This document shows positions 53,746 through 64,000 of a stretch of DNA of 64,000 nt, one piece after another (the first letter of the stretch is position 1; every line of letters starts with the position of its first letter). Both the position numbers and the translations under genes were made by a program. The notes under the pieces are model-generated. The model ran no database searches, was not told the DNA's origin, and worked only from the letters and a program-made list of their open reading frames with translations. This DNA is from Coenobita brevimanus (taxonomy: Eukaryota > Arthropoda > Malacostraca > Decapoda > Coenobitidae). The DNA lies in NCBI GenBank assembly GCA_032717465.1, contig CM064683.1, positions 41,536,061 through 41,600,060 of the forward strand, written 5' to 3'.

Positions 53746-54046
53746 TCACCACAGACCAAAGTTCATCCATACAAACTGGAAAATGTAAATATCTTCCCAA
53801 AGTCTGACGAACACATGCTGAAATAATTGAACCATCCGAAACACGCATTAGAAGAAACAGTTTTCATTGTATTCTGCCAGTTTTAAATTTACAGACAGAA
53901 CTGCACTGAATAGATGGTTATTTCTCTGACTACCTCATACAACCATAGCTAAACTTTTACAGCAAAATTTTCTTTTCATCCATCCAATCCACAAACATGC
54001 AAAAATTTACCACATCAAAATGAACCTTCATGATATCAAAATTATC

Positions 54047-54265
54047 TATTGCCAGATGCCTTAATCCTGTAAGAGGTGGCCACAAACAAACCGCCTCCAT
54101 GTCACCCTGTCCAACGTTATATCACTGTCCTGCTCCCAGCTAACCCTCCCCCCCCCTCTCTCATATACCTCTCCACTCCATCCCTCCATCTCATCCTTGG
54201 CTTCCCCCTCCCTCTCCCCCCTTCCACCTCACTCACACTCTCCTCGTCAGTCTCACTCAAAACTG
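54047..54265 (-). mobile_element. LINE-A 3' end fragment
   Basis: Minus-strand LINE-A end: ACCTCTTACAGGATTAAGGC, ATCTGGCAAT tail and the GRPRMRW-type coding end. 5'-truncated near 54265. Confidence 0.75.
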
Positions 54266-54569
54266 GCCTTGATTACTATTTATGTTCTTGTGAGGCATGT
54301 AAATACTTTAGCCATAGGTACCTCAACAAAGACAACCTCAAAACTGCAACACTGGCCTTAAACAATGACCTATGAGCATGGCAAGTAAGGCAGAATTTAC
54401 CTATATAAACAATGCAGAATTTAACTTATGAACACGGCAGGATTTATCTCCTATTAAAGTTATTACAGGAATTCATTACAAAGCAGCAAACAGACCAAAC
54501 ATAACTCTGACAAACCAAACAGACTCCAAACACAATGATTACAGCCATGACATACCCTACACCAGACCC

Positions 54570-55035
54570 CCTAAAATACCTCATTGAAAAGACCAGGCCA
54601 TACCACAGCCCCAAACCTAAAATACTGCACCATACCAACACTATAATACCAGGCCATACCACAGCACTCCACCTACACTAAAAATACCAGGCCATACCAC
54701 AGCCCCAAACCTAAAATACTGCACCATACCAACACTATAATACCAGGCCATACCACACCACTCCACCTACACTAAAAATACCAGGCCATACCACAGCCCC
54801 ACACCTAAAATACTGCACCATACCTACACTATAATACCAGGCCATACCACACCATTCCACCTACACTAAAAATACCAGGCCATACCACAGCCCCAAACCT
54901 AAAATACTGCACCATACCTACACTAAAATACCAGGACATACCACAGCCCCAAACCTAAAATACTGCACCATACCAACACTAAAATACCAGGACACAACAC
55001 ACCACTCCACCTACACTAAAAATACCAGGAAATAC
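54570..55035. repeat. ~94 bp tandem repeat
   Basis: About five copies of a higher-order unit made of TACCAGGCCATACCACAGCC, CCAAACCTAAAATACTGCAC and CACTCCACCTACACTAAAAA. Non-coding. Confidence 0.9.
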
Positions 55036-55480
55036 CCAACACCACACCTGTACACCATAACCCTACACATTATTTAACAGAACACATGCAATGTTTTTAG
55101 CAATGTCCCATCCTTATGTATTCTGGACTACAGTAACCTTGCCTCTAACACTATGGCTCAATCTCATCACATATGGAAAATCCCTAACACCTCTTCCCGT
55201 ACGATTTACTTTTGGATGTGGTCGGTCAATCTTTTTTTTTTAAACCAAGGAAGGAATCAAAAGCCAGCAAGATTGTTCCCTCCAGAAAAAATATTTAAGC
55301 GATGAACAAATTCGACCCATTCCTTTCAAGATGCCTGCGCACACAGTTTAAAAAAGGAGATCATAGGCACAGGGAAATACAGGGCAGTTGCAGAGTTGAC
55401 CTGTTGCATACAAAGACTGGTATTAACTGTTAACTCTTGCTTTAGTGAGTCTGCCTGAAAAGAGACGAGAGTTTGCTGCC
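55036..55480. other. Unannotated DNA
   Basis: No gene or repeat recognised; a T run lies at about 55230. Confidence 0.4.
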
Positions 55481-55483
55481 AGA

Positions 55484-56180
55484 TGGGTGCTATACACCCA
55501 CCATGGTGAAGGGTGTACGCAGACAGTTCAGACAGCAGTGACTATTGATGTAGCGATATGAGAAAGATGTAACAGTGTGGCAATGACAGACTGAAGGGTT
55601 GCAAGAGAGATTAATGAGAAAAAGCCAGCAAGAGTAACGCTGAGATGAAAAGCCAGCAAGAGGAACGCTGAGATGAAAAGCCAGCAAGAGGAACGCTGAG
55701 ATGAAAAGCCAGCAAGAGGAACGCTGAGATGAAAAGCCAGCAAGAGGAACACTGAGATGAAAAGCCAGCAAGAGTAACGCTGAGATGAAAAGCCAGCAAG
55801 AGGAACGCTGAGATGAAAAGCCAGCAAGAGGAACGCTGAGATGAAAAGCCAGCAAGAGGAACGCTGAGATGAAAAGCCAGCAAGAGGAACGCTGAGATGA
55901 AAAGCTAGCAAGAGGAGAGTTAACGAGACGAAATGCCTTTGACTCCACCTTGTGAAAGGCTATGTGGTGAGCCTCCCCACACAAGTTGTACTCAACACAG
56001 GGGTGAATAAAACCAGTGTATAAAGTCAGCAACTGTGCAGGGGTAAAGATGGCATGGATTTGGCACAGCACACCTAATCTTTCAGAAGCAGATTCTACAA
56101 TAGAGGTAATATGATCTTCCCAAGATAAATTCCTTAAGAACAAAACCCTGAATGCATCAAGTTTGATATTAAAATTAGAG
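55484..56180 (-). pseudogene. Jockey-like reverse transcriptase C-terminal relic with internal minisatellite
   Basis: On the minus strand FLRNLSWEDHITSIVESASE, FTPAQLLTLYTGFIHPCVEY and FHKVESKAFRLVNSPLASFS match the region after the RT palm in Jockey/I-type LINEs (LSWEDHI, TPAQLLTIY, RPxxEY, RAIRLINDP). The sequence then enters a 28 bp minisatellite and emerges into LISLATLQSVIATLLHLSHI, which still resembles the downstream family segment (LATRRxVASLSLFYRY). So the minisatellite grew inside an old LINE. Not functional. Confidence 0.7.
55618..55915. repeat. 28 bp minisatellite
   Basis: About ten copies of a 28 bp unit (GAGATGAAAAGCCAGCAAGA, GGAACGCT). Three units make 84 bp, giving a 28-residue periodic frame that is a repeat by-product. 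Confidence 0.95.
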
Positions 56181-56427
56181 CAGGAGTTGGCAATTTGGGG
56201 TTAATTACTCCCTTCAGGGTAATTTCAAGTTTTCTGGGGGTAAAGAGACCCATCCACCTTTCAGTAATTGGAATGAACGCGACTTATGTCCAGAAAATGA
56301 GTAGTCAATTTTGGCCGGAAGATGGCACATCCCTCACCTGCTGCCTTCCAGACAGTTCAAGATGAAGCCACAACCCACCCCACCTTCAATCAGATTAATT
56401 GTTAACCCCATTGGCTGGCTGGAATTT
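56181..56427. other. Unannotated DNA
   Basis: Nothing recognised. Confidence 0.4.
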
Positions 56428-56429
56428 CT

Positions 56430-56648
56430 ATCTATCTATTGCCAGACGCCTCAATCCCGTTTGGGGTGGCCACAAACAAATCGCCTCCACGTCACCCTGT
56501 CCCCCGCCATTTCACTGCTCTGCTCCCAACTCACACCTCCCTCTCTCATATACCTCTCCACCCCATCCCTCCATCTCATCCTCAGCCTCCCCCTCCCTCT
56601 TCCTCCCTCCACCTCACTCACATACACTCTCTTCGTCAGTCTCACCCC
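56430..56648 (-). mobile_element. LINE-A 3' end fragment
   Basis: Minus-strand LINE-A end encoding RLTKRVYVSEVEGGRGRGRL and RMRWRDGVERYMREGGVSWE, then the CCCCAAACGGGATTGAGGCG tail and a short GATA run. The final ~65 codons are open, so this copy is fairly young. Confidence 0.8.
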
Positions 56649-56649
56649 T

Positions 56650-56790
56650 GGAACAAAGTCAGTGTGACCTCAGGAATAAGACTGAATAAGGAGGCTGCCA
56701 GACTGGGCAGCATGGACAGCCACCATTAGGTGACCAAAGCCAATGAATGCAAGAATGTTGGAGCCTTTATAAACGATACCAACGATACAC
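56650..56790 (+). mobile_element. LINE-B 3' end fragment
   Basis: Plus-strand LINE-B tail (GAGGCTGCCAGACTGGGCAG, ATGGACAGCCACCATTAGGT, TTGGAGCCTTTATAAACGAT), placed directly against the opposite-strand LINE-A end. Confidence 0.7.
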
Positions 56791-57351
56791 GAGTAAGGAT
56801 GGTCAAGGAGTTGTTGTGGGGGAAAGGGATTATTCCCCTGAGCTGGACCTAGATAGATCATATAGCCCTGCTGGGGTGACAGTTTTACCCCTCCCAGTAA
56901 GGCAGCTACCCAAGCAGGGCACGCACTCTCAACCTCACAGTCTGAAATCAAACACTACCACTGAGGCACCTGCTCTGTAGTGGGGGAAACCTTACTCCCT
57001 TACTCCAACCTTACTCCCTTACTCTCACATTCATAGGTAAGCACTGATGGGTAAGCATATATAAATGATGCTGTGTTTGCTATTATGCATTACCTAACCT
57101 GACAATGGCTTAGGTATTCCATGGACAGGAGATAAAACACGTGCCAACACTATACAGCCAGGCAGAGCTAAACGACCATCCACTACACCAGACACCGATA
57201 CAACAATGGCCAGAACTGCACCTAAATTACTGCTGCCAGCCAGGTGTGTCAAGCTAAACCTATTTTGCCCCAAGCTATATACTCTGCTATACAAGTGTCA
57301 CCATAGTTTTTATAAAGAGTATAAACCATCCATCCAGTCCTCCATTAACTA
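56791..57351. other. Unannotated DNA
   Basis: No gene recognised; a small duplication of CCTTACTCCCTTACTC lies near 56990-57020. Confidence 0.4.
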
Positions 57352-57515
57352 TATCCTATCTATAGCCCGACGCCCTAATCCCTTAAAGGGTGGCCGCAGA
57401 CAAAACGCCTCCAACTCGCTCTGTCACCCACCATTTGACTGCCCTCCCCCCTCCCTCACATACCTCTCAACTCCCTCCACTTCACCTACATACACCCTCT
57501 TAGTCTGTCTTCCAG
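57352..57515 (-). mobile_element. LINE-A 3' end fragment (GATTAGGGCGTCGGGC subfamily)
   Basis: Minus-strand end: GGCCACCCTTTAAGGGATTA, GGGCGTCGGGCTATAGATAG and part of the coding end. 5'-truncated. Confidence 0.75.
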
Positions 57516-57709
57516 TAACACCCCAATTACATAACCTCACCTGTACAGCAATTACAATCACATTACTTACAAAATCCCTAAACATGTACTGATTTCTACC
57601 TGATATTGTCTATGCCTCTATTATAATGTAATTACCCTATTCAAAGTTGTAAACTAATGTGAACAGGTATTCGCAAGTAGGAAGCTCCCCCAACATCTTT
57701 CCCTTAGCG

Positions 57710-58700
57710 ATTTATTTTTTATGGCTGGTTAATATCCTTTTAGATGTTATTTATGCAGAGTATGGTAATATTGGAAGGATTTATATAACAGTAGGAATTA
57801 AGTTACTTAGAAACAGTTACTAGGGAGCTGATTAATATCCTTTTGGAAGTTATTTATGAAGAGTATGGCAATATTGGAAGGATTTATATAGCTAACAGCA
57901 CAGTATGAAGTAAAAAAAAAAAAAAGTTACTTAAGAAAAGGCGTTAGGGAGTTCTGGTTAATATCTTTTTGGAAGTTATTTATGAAGAGTATGGCAATAT
58001 TAGAAGGATTTATATGGCAGGGTCAGTAAGAATAAACCAAACTACTGTACTTAGGGAAAGGTGTTAGGGAGCTGATTAACAGTTCTGCAAAATATTTATG
58101 CAGAGTATGGCAATAATGGCAGGATATATGGGGCAAGGATAAACCAAACTACTTAGGGAAAGGTGTTAGGAAGCTGATTAATTGTTTTGCAAAATATTTA
58201 TGCAGAGTATGGCAATATTGGCAGGATTTATATGGCAGGGTCAGTAAGAATAAACCAAACTACTTAGGGAAAGGTGTTAGGGAGCTGATTAATTGTTTTG
58301 CAAAATACTTATGCAGAGTATGGCAATATTGGCAGGATTTATATGGCAGGGTCAGTAAGAATAAACCAAACTACTTAGGGAAAGGTGTTAGGGAGCTGAT
58401 TAATAGTTTTGCAAAATATTTATGCAGAGTATGGCAATAATGGCAGGATAAATGGGGCAAGGATAAACCAAACTACTTCGGGAAAGGTGTTAGGGAGCTG
58501 ATTACTAGTTTTGCAAAATATTTATGCAGAGTATGGCAAAAATGGCAGGACTTACATGACAAGGATAAACCAAACTACTTAGGGAAAAGTGTTAGGGAAC
58601 TGATTACTAGTTCTGCAAAATATTTATGTGGTGTATGGCACTAATGGCAGGACTTACATGGCAAGGACTAAGAATAAACTACTTATAAAAAGGTGTTAGG
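57710..58700. repeat. ~110 bp tandem repeat
   Basis: About nine copies of a unit up to 111 bp (TATTTATGCAGAGTATGGCA, ATATTGGCAGGATTTATATG, AAACTACTTAGGGAAAGGTG, TTAGGGAGCTGATTAATAGT). Copies differ by a deletion of the GCAGGGTCAGTAAGAAT part. The left edge has TTAGCGATTTATTTTTTATG, resembling the arm of the 416-2166 units. Confidence 0.9.
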
Positions 58701-58811
58701 GAGCTTAATCGCCAATCTGAACCATGCTACTATAAAGATTATTTCACATGGCCATGTCTGGTACTGGAGGATTAAAACTAACCCATCTAGTTTGTCTCCT
58801 AAGTTGATTAT

Positions 58812-59015
58812 AATATCTAATTCCGTCAGGGGTGGCCACAAACAAATCACCTCCATGTTGCTGTCCCCCACCATTTCACTGCCCTGCTCCCAGCTCACAC
58901 CTCCCTCCCATATACCTCTCCAATCCATCCCTCCAATGCATCCTCGGCCTCCCCCTTCCCCCCTCCACCTCACTCATACTCTCTTGCTGTCTATCCTCTC
59001 TACACAGCCAAATAA
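58812..59015 (-). mobile_element. LINE-A 3' end fragment
   Basis: Minus-strand LINE-A end lacking a clear GATA tail (starts at GGCCACCCCTGACGGAATTA). Decayed. Confidence 0.65.
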
Positions 59016-59317
59016 AATACATTAAAGGTTAGCTACAGCACAGCATCTGAAAAACCTGTTAGGTTTTCCACTGAACCCTTTTCTATTTCAGAGAACCCAG
59101 TGGACTGCAGGCTGGCTTCCCTCAACCATCCTTTCAGGCAATAGGGAGTACAACTAACTATTCCATCACTTACTCCAAATTTAATAAACAAATGAGTCTC
59201 CTTGGTTACTAGTCAAAATCCTCTCCAACTGCCTTGAGCCGAAAGGGTAAGAAAAAAAAAAATACAACTGAAATGCCTTCGTCCGTTGAATCCAAACACC
59301 CGTCTTGATCTTGAATT
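59016..59317. other. Unannotated DNA
   Basis: Nothing recognised between the LINE end and the minisatellite. Confidence 0.4.
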
Positions 59318-59935
59318 CCAACCCCGTCTTCTTGGTGGCTTGAATTCCAACCCCGTCTTCTTGGTGGCTTGAATTCCAACCCCCGTCTTCTTGGTGGCTT
59401 GAATTCCAACCCTCGTCTTCTTGGTGGCTTGAATTCCAACCCCCGTCCTCTTGGTGGCTTGAATTCCAACCCAGACTTCTTGGACGCTTGAATTCCAACC
59501 CCCGTCCTCTTGGTGGCTTGAATTCCAACCCAGACTTCTTGGACGCTTGAATTCCAACCCCCATCTTCTTGGTCGCTTGAATTCCAACCCCCATCTTCTT
59601 GGTCACTTGAATTCCAACCCCCATCTTCTTGGTCGCTTGAATTCAAACCCAGACTTCTTGGACGCTTGAATTCCAAACCCAGTCTTCTTGGTGGCTTGAA
59701 TTCAAACCACTATTGGTCGCTTGAATTCAAACCTAGTCTTCTTGGTCGCTTGAATTCCAACCCCCGTCTTCTTGGTCGCATTAACTCACTCCCGTCTTCT
59801 TGGTCGCTTGAATTCAAACTTTCTTGGTCGCTTGAATTCAAACTAATCTTCCTAGTCGCTTGAATTCCAATCCCCGTCTTCTTGATCGCTTGAATTCCAA
59901 CCCCCGTCTTCCTTGTTGGCTTGAATTCACCATCT
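59318..59935. repeat. 29-30 bp minisatellite
   Basis: About 20 copies of CTTGAATTCCAACCCCCGTC plus TTCTTGGTGG or TTCTTGGTCG. Both unit variants alternate; later units are degenerate. Minus frames encode a GWNSSHQEDG-type repeat, a by-product. Confidence 0.95.
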
Positions 59936-60570
59936 TGGTCACGAGTTCAAACTTCGTCGGTTGAAATTAGACACTGAAAAAAAAAATGAGTTATCTCAAT
60001 CATTTGTAGGCTATCCCTCGAAATTCCAAATATATGCAAACCTAAAATTCCGTTCAGTTTTATGCTGTCTACCACCACACTATACATTTTGGAAAGCTAT
60101 TTGGAAATCTGTTAACTCCAAATTATGCCCTGAATATTAAAATTTGGGGAAAAACATCAATTACATGAAAACACGCATCATTTCAAGAACTACCCATCTA
60201 CGCTTCACGAACTTTGCTTGCTGCTGGTACCGTCGCCATCTTTAAAGCCCATCTCTATAAACATTAACACCATATGGGCTGCTAGTCACGATAAAGTGCA
60301 ATGGAAAGTGTGGAGGACCATGCTACGATCGTATTCTGACACTGAGGTACGGAGAATAAAAGATACAGGAGAAAAATCAAAGCGAAGCTTGCATATGGGA
60401 CGGACGACTTAAAAAACAAAAGCCGCTCTCGGTTTAATATTCCATAAAATCAAGTTTACCGGACTTCCATTAACATCAAGCTAAGTCAAAAGTTTTAAAA
60501 GTTCCATCGTATGAAAGTAAACTAGATTACACATTATTAAAGTAATTTGTTGGACGAAAAAAAAAAAATT
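59936..60570. other. Unannotated AT-rich DNA (possible intron)
   Basis: No repeat family recognised; lies downstream of the candidate splice donor at 60578 on the minus strand. Confidence 0.4.
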
Positions 60571-60578
60571 ATACTTAC

Positions 60579-60800
60579 CCAAAGAGTCACATGACCCCCC
60601 ACCAGCACGGCCCAACTCGGAATGAGATTATGAGCCGGTGTAGCGTTATGATCTGTCCCCCTGTTCGCCCCCTACGGCGCATGCGCGGGATTGCCAGAGG
60701 CCGCCACAAATATGCCATTTGTCCTCTGATCTCCGTAGGGGTAACATGATCGGAGCCTCTCGCCCTTTGTTTACAAACGGCAAATGGTCATTCCGGCTTC
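60579..60800 (-). promoter_or_regulatory. Candidate promoter and first exon
   Basis: A non-repetitive, CpG-bearing segment with a perfect NRF1-type palindrome GCGCATGCGC (60677-60686), an inverted pair CCCCTACGG/CCGTAGGGG (60669-60677 and 60733-60741), and on the minus strand a near-ideal splice donor CTTTGG|GTAAGTAT (GT at 60578-60577) followed by a T run. This layout fits the 5' end of a housekeeping-type gene read leftwards. Short ATG frames exist but end before the donor, so the exon may be non-coding. Confidence 0.4.
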
Positions 60801-60984
60801 TCATATCATTCGTCTCAAAGCTTTCTCGGGTAGTTTCCGCCCTTAAATTAAATTAGGTTAGGCGGAAAGCGGTAAAAATTCGAATTTCTAAGGTATGAAT
60901 GAGTTAGGTTGGATAAACATAGTTATAATTAATCATCTGGGGACGAGTTATCTAATCTAGGCGTGAGGGTTGCCTTAGCTTTGT

Positions 60985-61545
60985 ATCTTTACAGGAATGA
61001 GTCAAGCTCGTACTGTCCCGTGTATTAAACCATTTTTATCATACATATCCTTGAAATTATAAATAGTTTTGGCACACACTACTTCATTCGGTTGTGCATT
61101 CCACTTTTTATGCTGTATTTTGCAATGTCCTCTTGCTGATGCTTCACACATATATATTCATTTATGTCTACTTTCTGTTCCTCTGATATGCATTTATATA
61201 GCATAATCATGTCTCCTCCTCCTCTCCTGCAGTGTTGGTAAATTCAGTCTTTCCAGTCTTTCTCAGTAACTTAAATCCCTTAAGCTTGGTACCCATCTTG
61301 TAGCGGCCCGTTGTACTTTTTCAATCTTATCTGTGTTTTTTGAGATGAGGATTCCAGACTACTGTGATGCATACTCCAGAGTTGGTCTGATGAATGATAT
61401 TGTCTTCCTCAGCATATCTTCATTTATATATGTGAATGCTATTCTTATATTAGAAGCAATGTATACATGTTTCGTACCTTCTCACTGATGTGATCTGTTA
61501 TGCTGAGTGTTTTTAGGCCGACTCCTCGTACTAAAGACACTAGCT
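60985..61545 (-). pseudogene. LINE-D (CR1/Jockey-like) RT C-terminal relic
   Basis: The minus strand carries LKTLSITDHISEKVRNMYTL, RIAFTYINEDMLRKTISFIR, PTLEYAS, IEKVQRAATRWVPSLRDLSY, ERLERLNLPTLQERRRR and an end NGLIHGTVRA with stops and frame changes between them. These are the thumb/C-terminal landmarks of CR1/Jockey-type LINEs. Dead copy. Confidence 0.75.
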
Positions 61546-62184
61546 ACTGAGCGGGGTCCTCTTTCCGGACCGGAAGTAATGCACTAACAAAGGAACAGGA
61601 CATAAAAACTAGGCAGTCCACCTTTAACACATCTATTACCTTAATTACAACACCTTGACAATATTACATAGAATGATATTATGGGCAGAGGATACAGATA
61701 TACAAAGTTACGTTAGTACAGCACGGGATGTTCAAACACACTATAATTATACTTTACAATAGGTTAAGAGTCCATAAGTGAATGAGACTAACTTGCATTA
61801 AAGTCCAAAAGGTCTTAGTGTGCTGGGGCAATTGAGATGTCTGGGCTTGATGAGCCGGGGAGGGATTATTACTATAAAAGAACAAGGGGGGTAGAGTACT
61901 ATAATTCACTGTTTGGGCTCGGCGCGGCAACTCTCGCCCGAGCGTACTCTGGCAAGGGGGGGGGGACTACTCTAGAGTGGACTTGGGAATAGCACTAGTT
62001 GTACGAGCCTAGAACTTATAGTCTTTTCCAGGGGAAGGTATTTACGGACACTTTTTGGTGTAATCCCGCTGGTTCACTCTGTCACTGGATCACTATCTCT
62101 GTCTCACTACAGGAAAGGAAAAGTCACTATTCTTGCCCGAGTTTCTGGGGCGATATCACTTTGTCACTATAAGGTGTAGGTCCT
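61546..62184. other. Unannotated DNA with a GGGG run
   Basis: No gene seen. A small palindrome CTTTCCGGACCGGAAG lies near 61560 and a G9 run near 61957. Becomes GC-richer rightwards. Confidence 0.4.
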
Positions 62185-62500
62185 CACTCTGGTCACGGTG
62201 CAGGGAGACCCTCTTGCCTGGGGTCTCGACCTGTTGTAGACCCTCCTCTGGTCACGGTGCAGGGAGACCCTCTTGCCTGGGGTCTCGACCTGTTGTAGGC
62301 CCTCCTCTGGTCACGGTGCAGGGAGACCCTCTTGCCTGGGGTCTCGACCTGTTATAGGCCCTCCTCTGGTCACGGTGCAGGGAGACCCTCTTGCCTGGGG
62401 TCTCGACCTGTTATAGGCCCTCCTCTGGTCACGGTGCAGGGAGACCCTCTTGCCTGGGGTCTCGACCTGTTATAGGTCCTCCTCTGGTCACGGTGAAGGG
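62185..62500. repeat. 59 bp minisatellite
   Basis: About 5.5 copies of a 59 bp unit (GGTCACGGTGCAGGGAGACC, CTCTTGCCTGGGGTCTCGAC, CTGTTGTAGGCCCTCCTCT). Nearly identical copies. Confidence 0.93.
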
Positions 62501-63515
62501 AGGCCTGTCTATGTTGGCCCTAGGGACTGGGGCCAAACAGGTGTAGCAGACGGGCCTGACGTCGTAGGGTCTGCGGCAGGGGGAGGTCGGCGTCGACGGG
62601 TTGCTGGGCTCGCCTGGGGGTCCGAGGGCTGCGGAGGTCTGCTGGGGGACGCGCCGTCAGGTGTGGGCTGCGGCCTCGTCTCCTGCTGGTACCTGGGGAA
62701 GACAAGAATTTCCCGGGGGTGGGAGGTAGGTCCCGACTGGGACCGGGCCTCTGTTCAGGTGACACTTTCGGGGCAACTCCCCCGGGTGGTGTCCAGCTAC
62801 TCCTGCAGGAGTTAGCTGACTTTAGAGGACACACGGAGGCCGTGGTCTCTCTTGCACTTATGGAGGGTAGCACGGAGGCGACATTCTCTCTTGTCTTCAC
62901 AACTGCCGTGGCACCAGGTTGATCGGTCCTGGGACCCACTTGTGGCTTTGTGTGAGGGTCTCTTACCCTTGGAGTGGCTAGGGGTGTGAGCCCCGTACAA
63001 TCCACTATTGGGCCTCCTGCCCTATTTGTTATAGAGGGCTCTCCTCCCTCGTCAAAGGACCTCCTGTCCTGGTTGTGGCAGAGGGTATTACGCCCTCGTG
63101 GCTCACGGTGGCAGAGGATACAAGCCCCTCGTGGCTCACCAGGGTTGTTGCGGCAGAGGATGGTACTTCCCCGTGGCTCGCGGTGGCGGTAGGTGTAAAC
63201 ACCTCATGGCTCACCTAGGGACCTCCTGTCCCGTTGGGGTGAAGCTGTGGTCGTCACCACAAAACTACGAGGGACTGATGTTGTATCAGTCCCACCCCAC
63301 TGCTGTCGATGGTCAACCCGCCGTGTAACTTGTTGCGGGTCTAGGCTCACCTGGTGTTGAGGTAGTTGCGGGAAGAAGGGGCACAGGTCAGTGGTGGTTG
63401 GATGACCCTCTTGTCCTGGGTCATTAACCTGTCCGTTATCTCCTCCTCGGGTGGTGGGGTGGTGGTGGCCCGGTGGTGGTGTGGGGGGTGGCGGGGCGGA
63501 AGGTCCGGCCGCGGG
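62501..63515. other. GC-rich segment, degenerate ~40 bp repeats
   Basis: GC- and CpG-rich DNA unlike its surroundings. 63040-63220 has loose repeats of CTCGTGGCTCACGGTGGCAG. Open frames on both strands (for example 62450-62815 plus, 63005-62520 minus) reflect high GC and lack recognisable domains. It could be the 5' region of an unrecognised retroelement. Confidence 0.5.
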
Positions 63516-63589
63516 CATTTTATGATCATCTGGAGATAGTCTTTTACTGATAATTACTCCTAGGTCCTTCTTCTTTTCTGATATGTGTA

Positions 63590-64000
63590 GGGTTGATCTT
63601 CCTAACTTATAATACCAATCTGGTCATTTCTCACTTTTACCAAATTTTATTACATGACACTTATCCACTTTAAATTCCATTTGCCATTTATTGCTCCATT
63701 CATGAAGCTTGTTCAATTCCTCTTGCAGCTCTTTGCAAGAATCTATGTTAGTCATTTTCCTTTGAATTTTTGCATCATCTGCAAACATATTTAGATAGCT
63801 TCCGTTTCCAATATTACTATCTATGTCATTTATATATACTAAAAACATAATATACTAAAAACATAACTGAGCCCTGTGGAACTCCGCTGGTCACTTCCCT
63901 CCATGATGAGTAATTTCCCCTTAATATTGTTCTCATTTCCCTTTTTCTGAGAAAATCCTGCATCCAAAAGTGGAGATTGCCTTGGATACCTGTGTAAACG
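63590..64000 (-). pseudogene. LINE-D (CR1/Jockey-like) RT palm fragment
   Basis: The minus strand encodes WMQDFLRKREMRTILRGNYS, SWREVTSGVPQGSV, FLVYINDIDSNIGNGSYLNM and FADDAKIQRKMTNIDSCKEL, i.e. RT palm with the VPQGS and FADD boxes, both aspartates present. A ~16 bp duplication (TATACTAAAAACATA, 63834-63865) breaks the frame between SVM and the YINDI segment. The fragment continues off the window edge. Confidence 0.82.

Noticed and set aside
55490..56143. A 217-codon Ser/Leu/Phe-rich membrane protein
   Set aside because: Only the N-terminal ~75 codons carry RT-relic motifs; the rest is a 28 bp minisatellite read through.
59181..59676. GWNSSHQEDG-repeat proteins on the minus strand
   Set aside because: Three overlapping frames over a 29-30 bp minisatellite give the same peptide; repeat by-product.
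61491..63527. A 2 kb element inserted into one LINE-D copy with TGATC target duplication
   Set aside because: The two LINE-D fragments overlap in the family alignment (LSPDDH versus LSITDH segments), so they are more likely two separate copies and the TGATC match is chance.

Overview
The window looks like an accessory stretch of an arthropod nuclear genome, most likely a decapod crustacean. The reasons are degenerate CCTAA (TTAGG-type telomere) tracts, very high microsatellite and minisatellite content, many 5'-truncated LINEs with GATA tails, mariner and pogo/Tigger relics, and a Ty3/gypsy element carrying a baculovirus-F-like envelope gene. Nothing prokaryotic is present (no operons, no Shine-Dalgarno-led genes), so long open frames inside low-complexity DNA carry little weight. 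The species is an inference. I recognise no conserved host protein-coding gene with confidence.

Layout. 0-7 kb: CA arrays, a LINE-A 3' end, a cluster of about 180 bp inverted-repeat units, a 26 bp minisatellite, GATA-tailed repeats and a 1.6 kb polypurine tract. 7-13 kb: mostly non-coding, with a mariner relic, telomere-like CCTAA DNA and a 1.5 kb pogo/Tigger-like non-autonomous transposon. 13-26 kb: tandem repeats, LINE-A, LINE-B and LINE-C copies and several copies of a composite tRNA-headed SINE. 26.3 kb: a complete 5S rRNA-like sequence that heads a SINE. 27-29 kb: about 45 copies of a 34 bp unit. 29-35 kb: more LINEs, including a LINE-in-LINE nesting with a clear target duplication and the longest LINE-A copy (endonuclease end through reverse transcriptase). 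36-39 kb: a C-rich 26-27 bp and a 28 bp minisatellite, then a strong hairpin next to a possible two-exon mini-gene.

40,304-50,025 is the centrepiece: a complete LTR retrotransposon on the minus strand (LTR, tRNA-Leu-type primer site, gag-protease, reverse transcriptase/RNase H/integrase, envelope, LTR) with a 4 bp target duplication. Its LTRs differ by only two substitutions plus two short repeat-length changes, so the insertion is young. Pol and env nevertheless contain frame breaks.

50-64 kb: the longest low-repeat tract (50.03-51.54 kb), which resembles the 3' end of a minus-strand host gene; a plausible promoter and first exon with an NRF1-type motif at 60.6-60.8 kb; between them LINE relics and minisatellites, one of which grew inside a dead Jockey-like reverse transcriptase. 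The right end has CR1/Jockey-like LINE fragments flanking a GC-rich, repeat-bearing segment.

Working picture: LINE-A appears to supply the 3' tail shared by LINE-A itself and by SINEs with different heads (5S rRNA, or a body module), which fits SINEs that borrow LINE machinery. Family names LINE-A to LINE-D are mine and local to this window.
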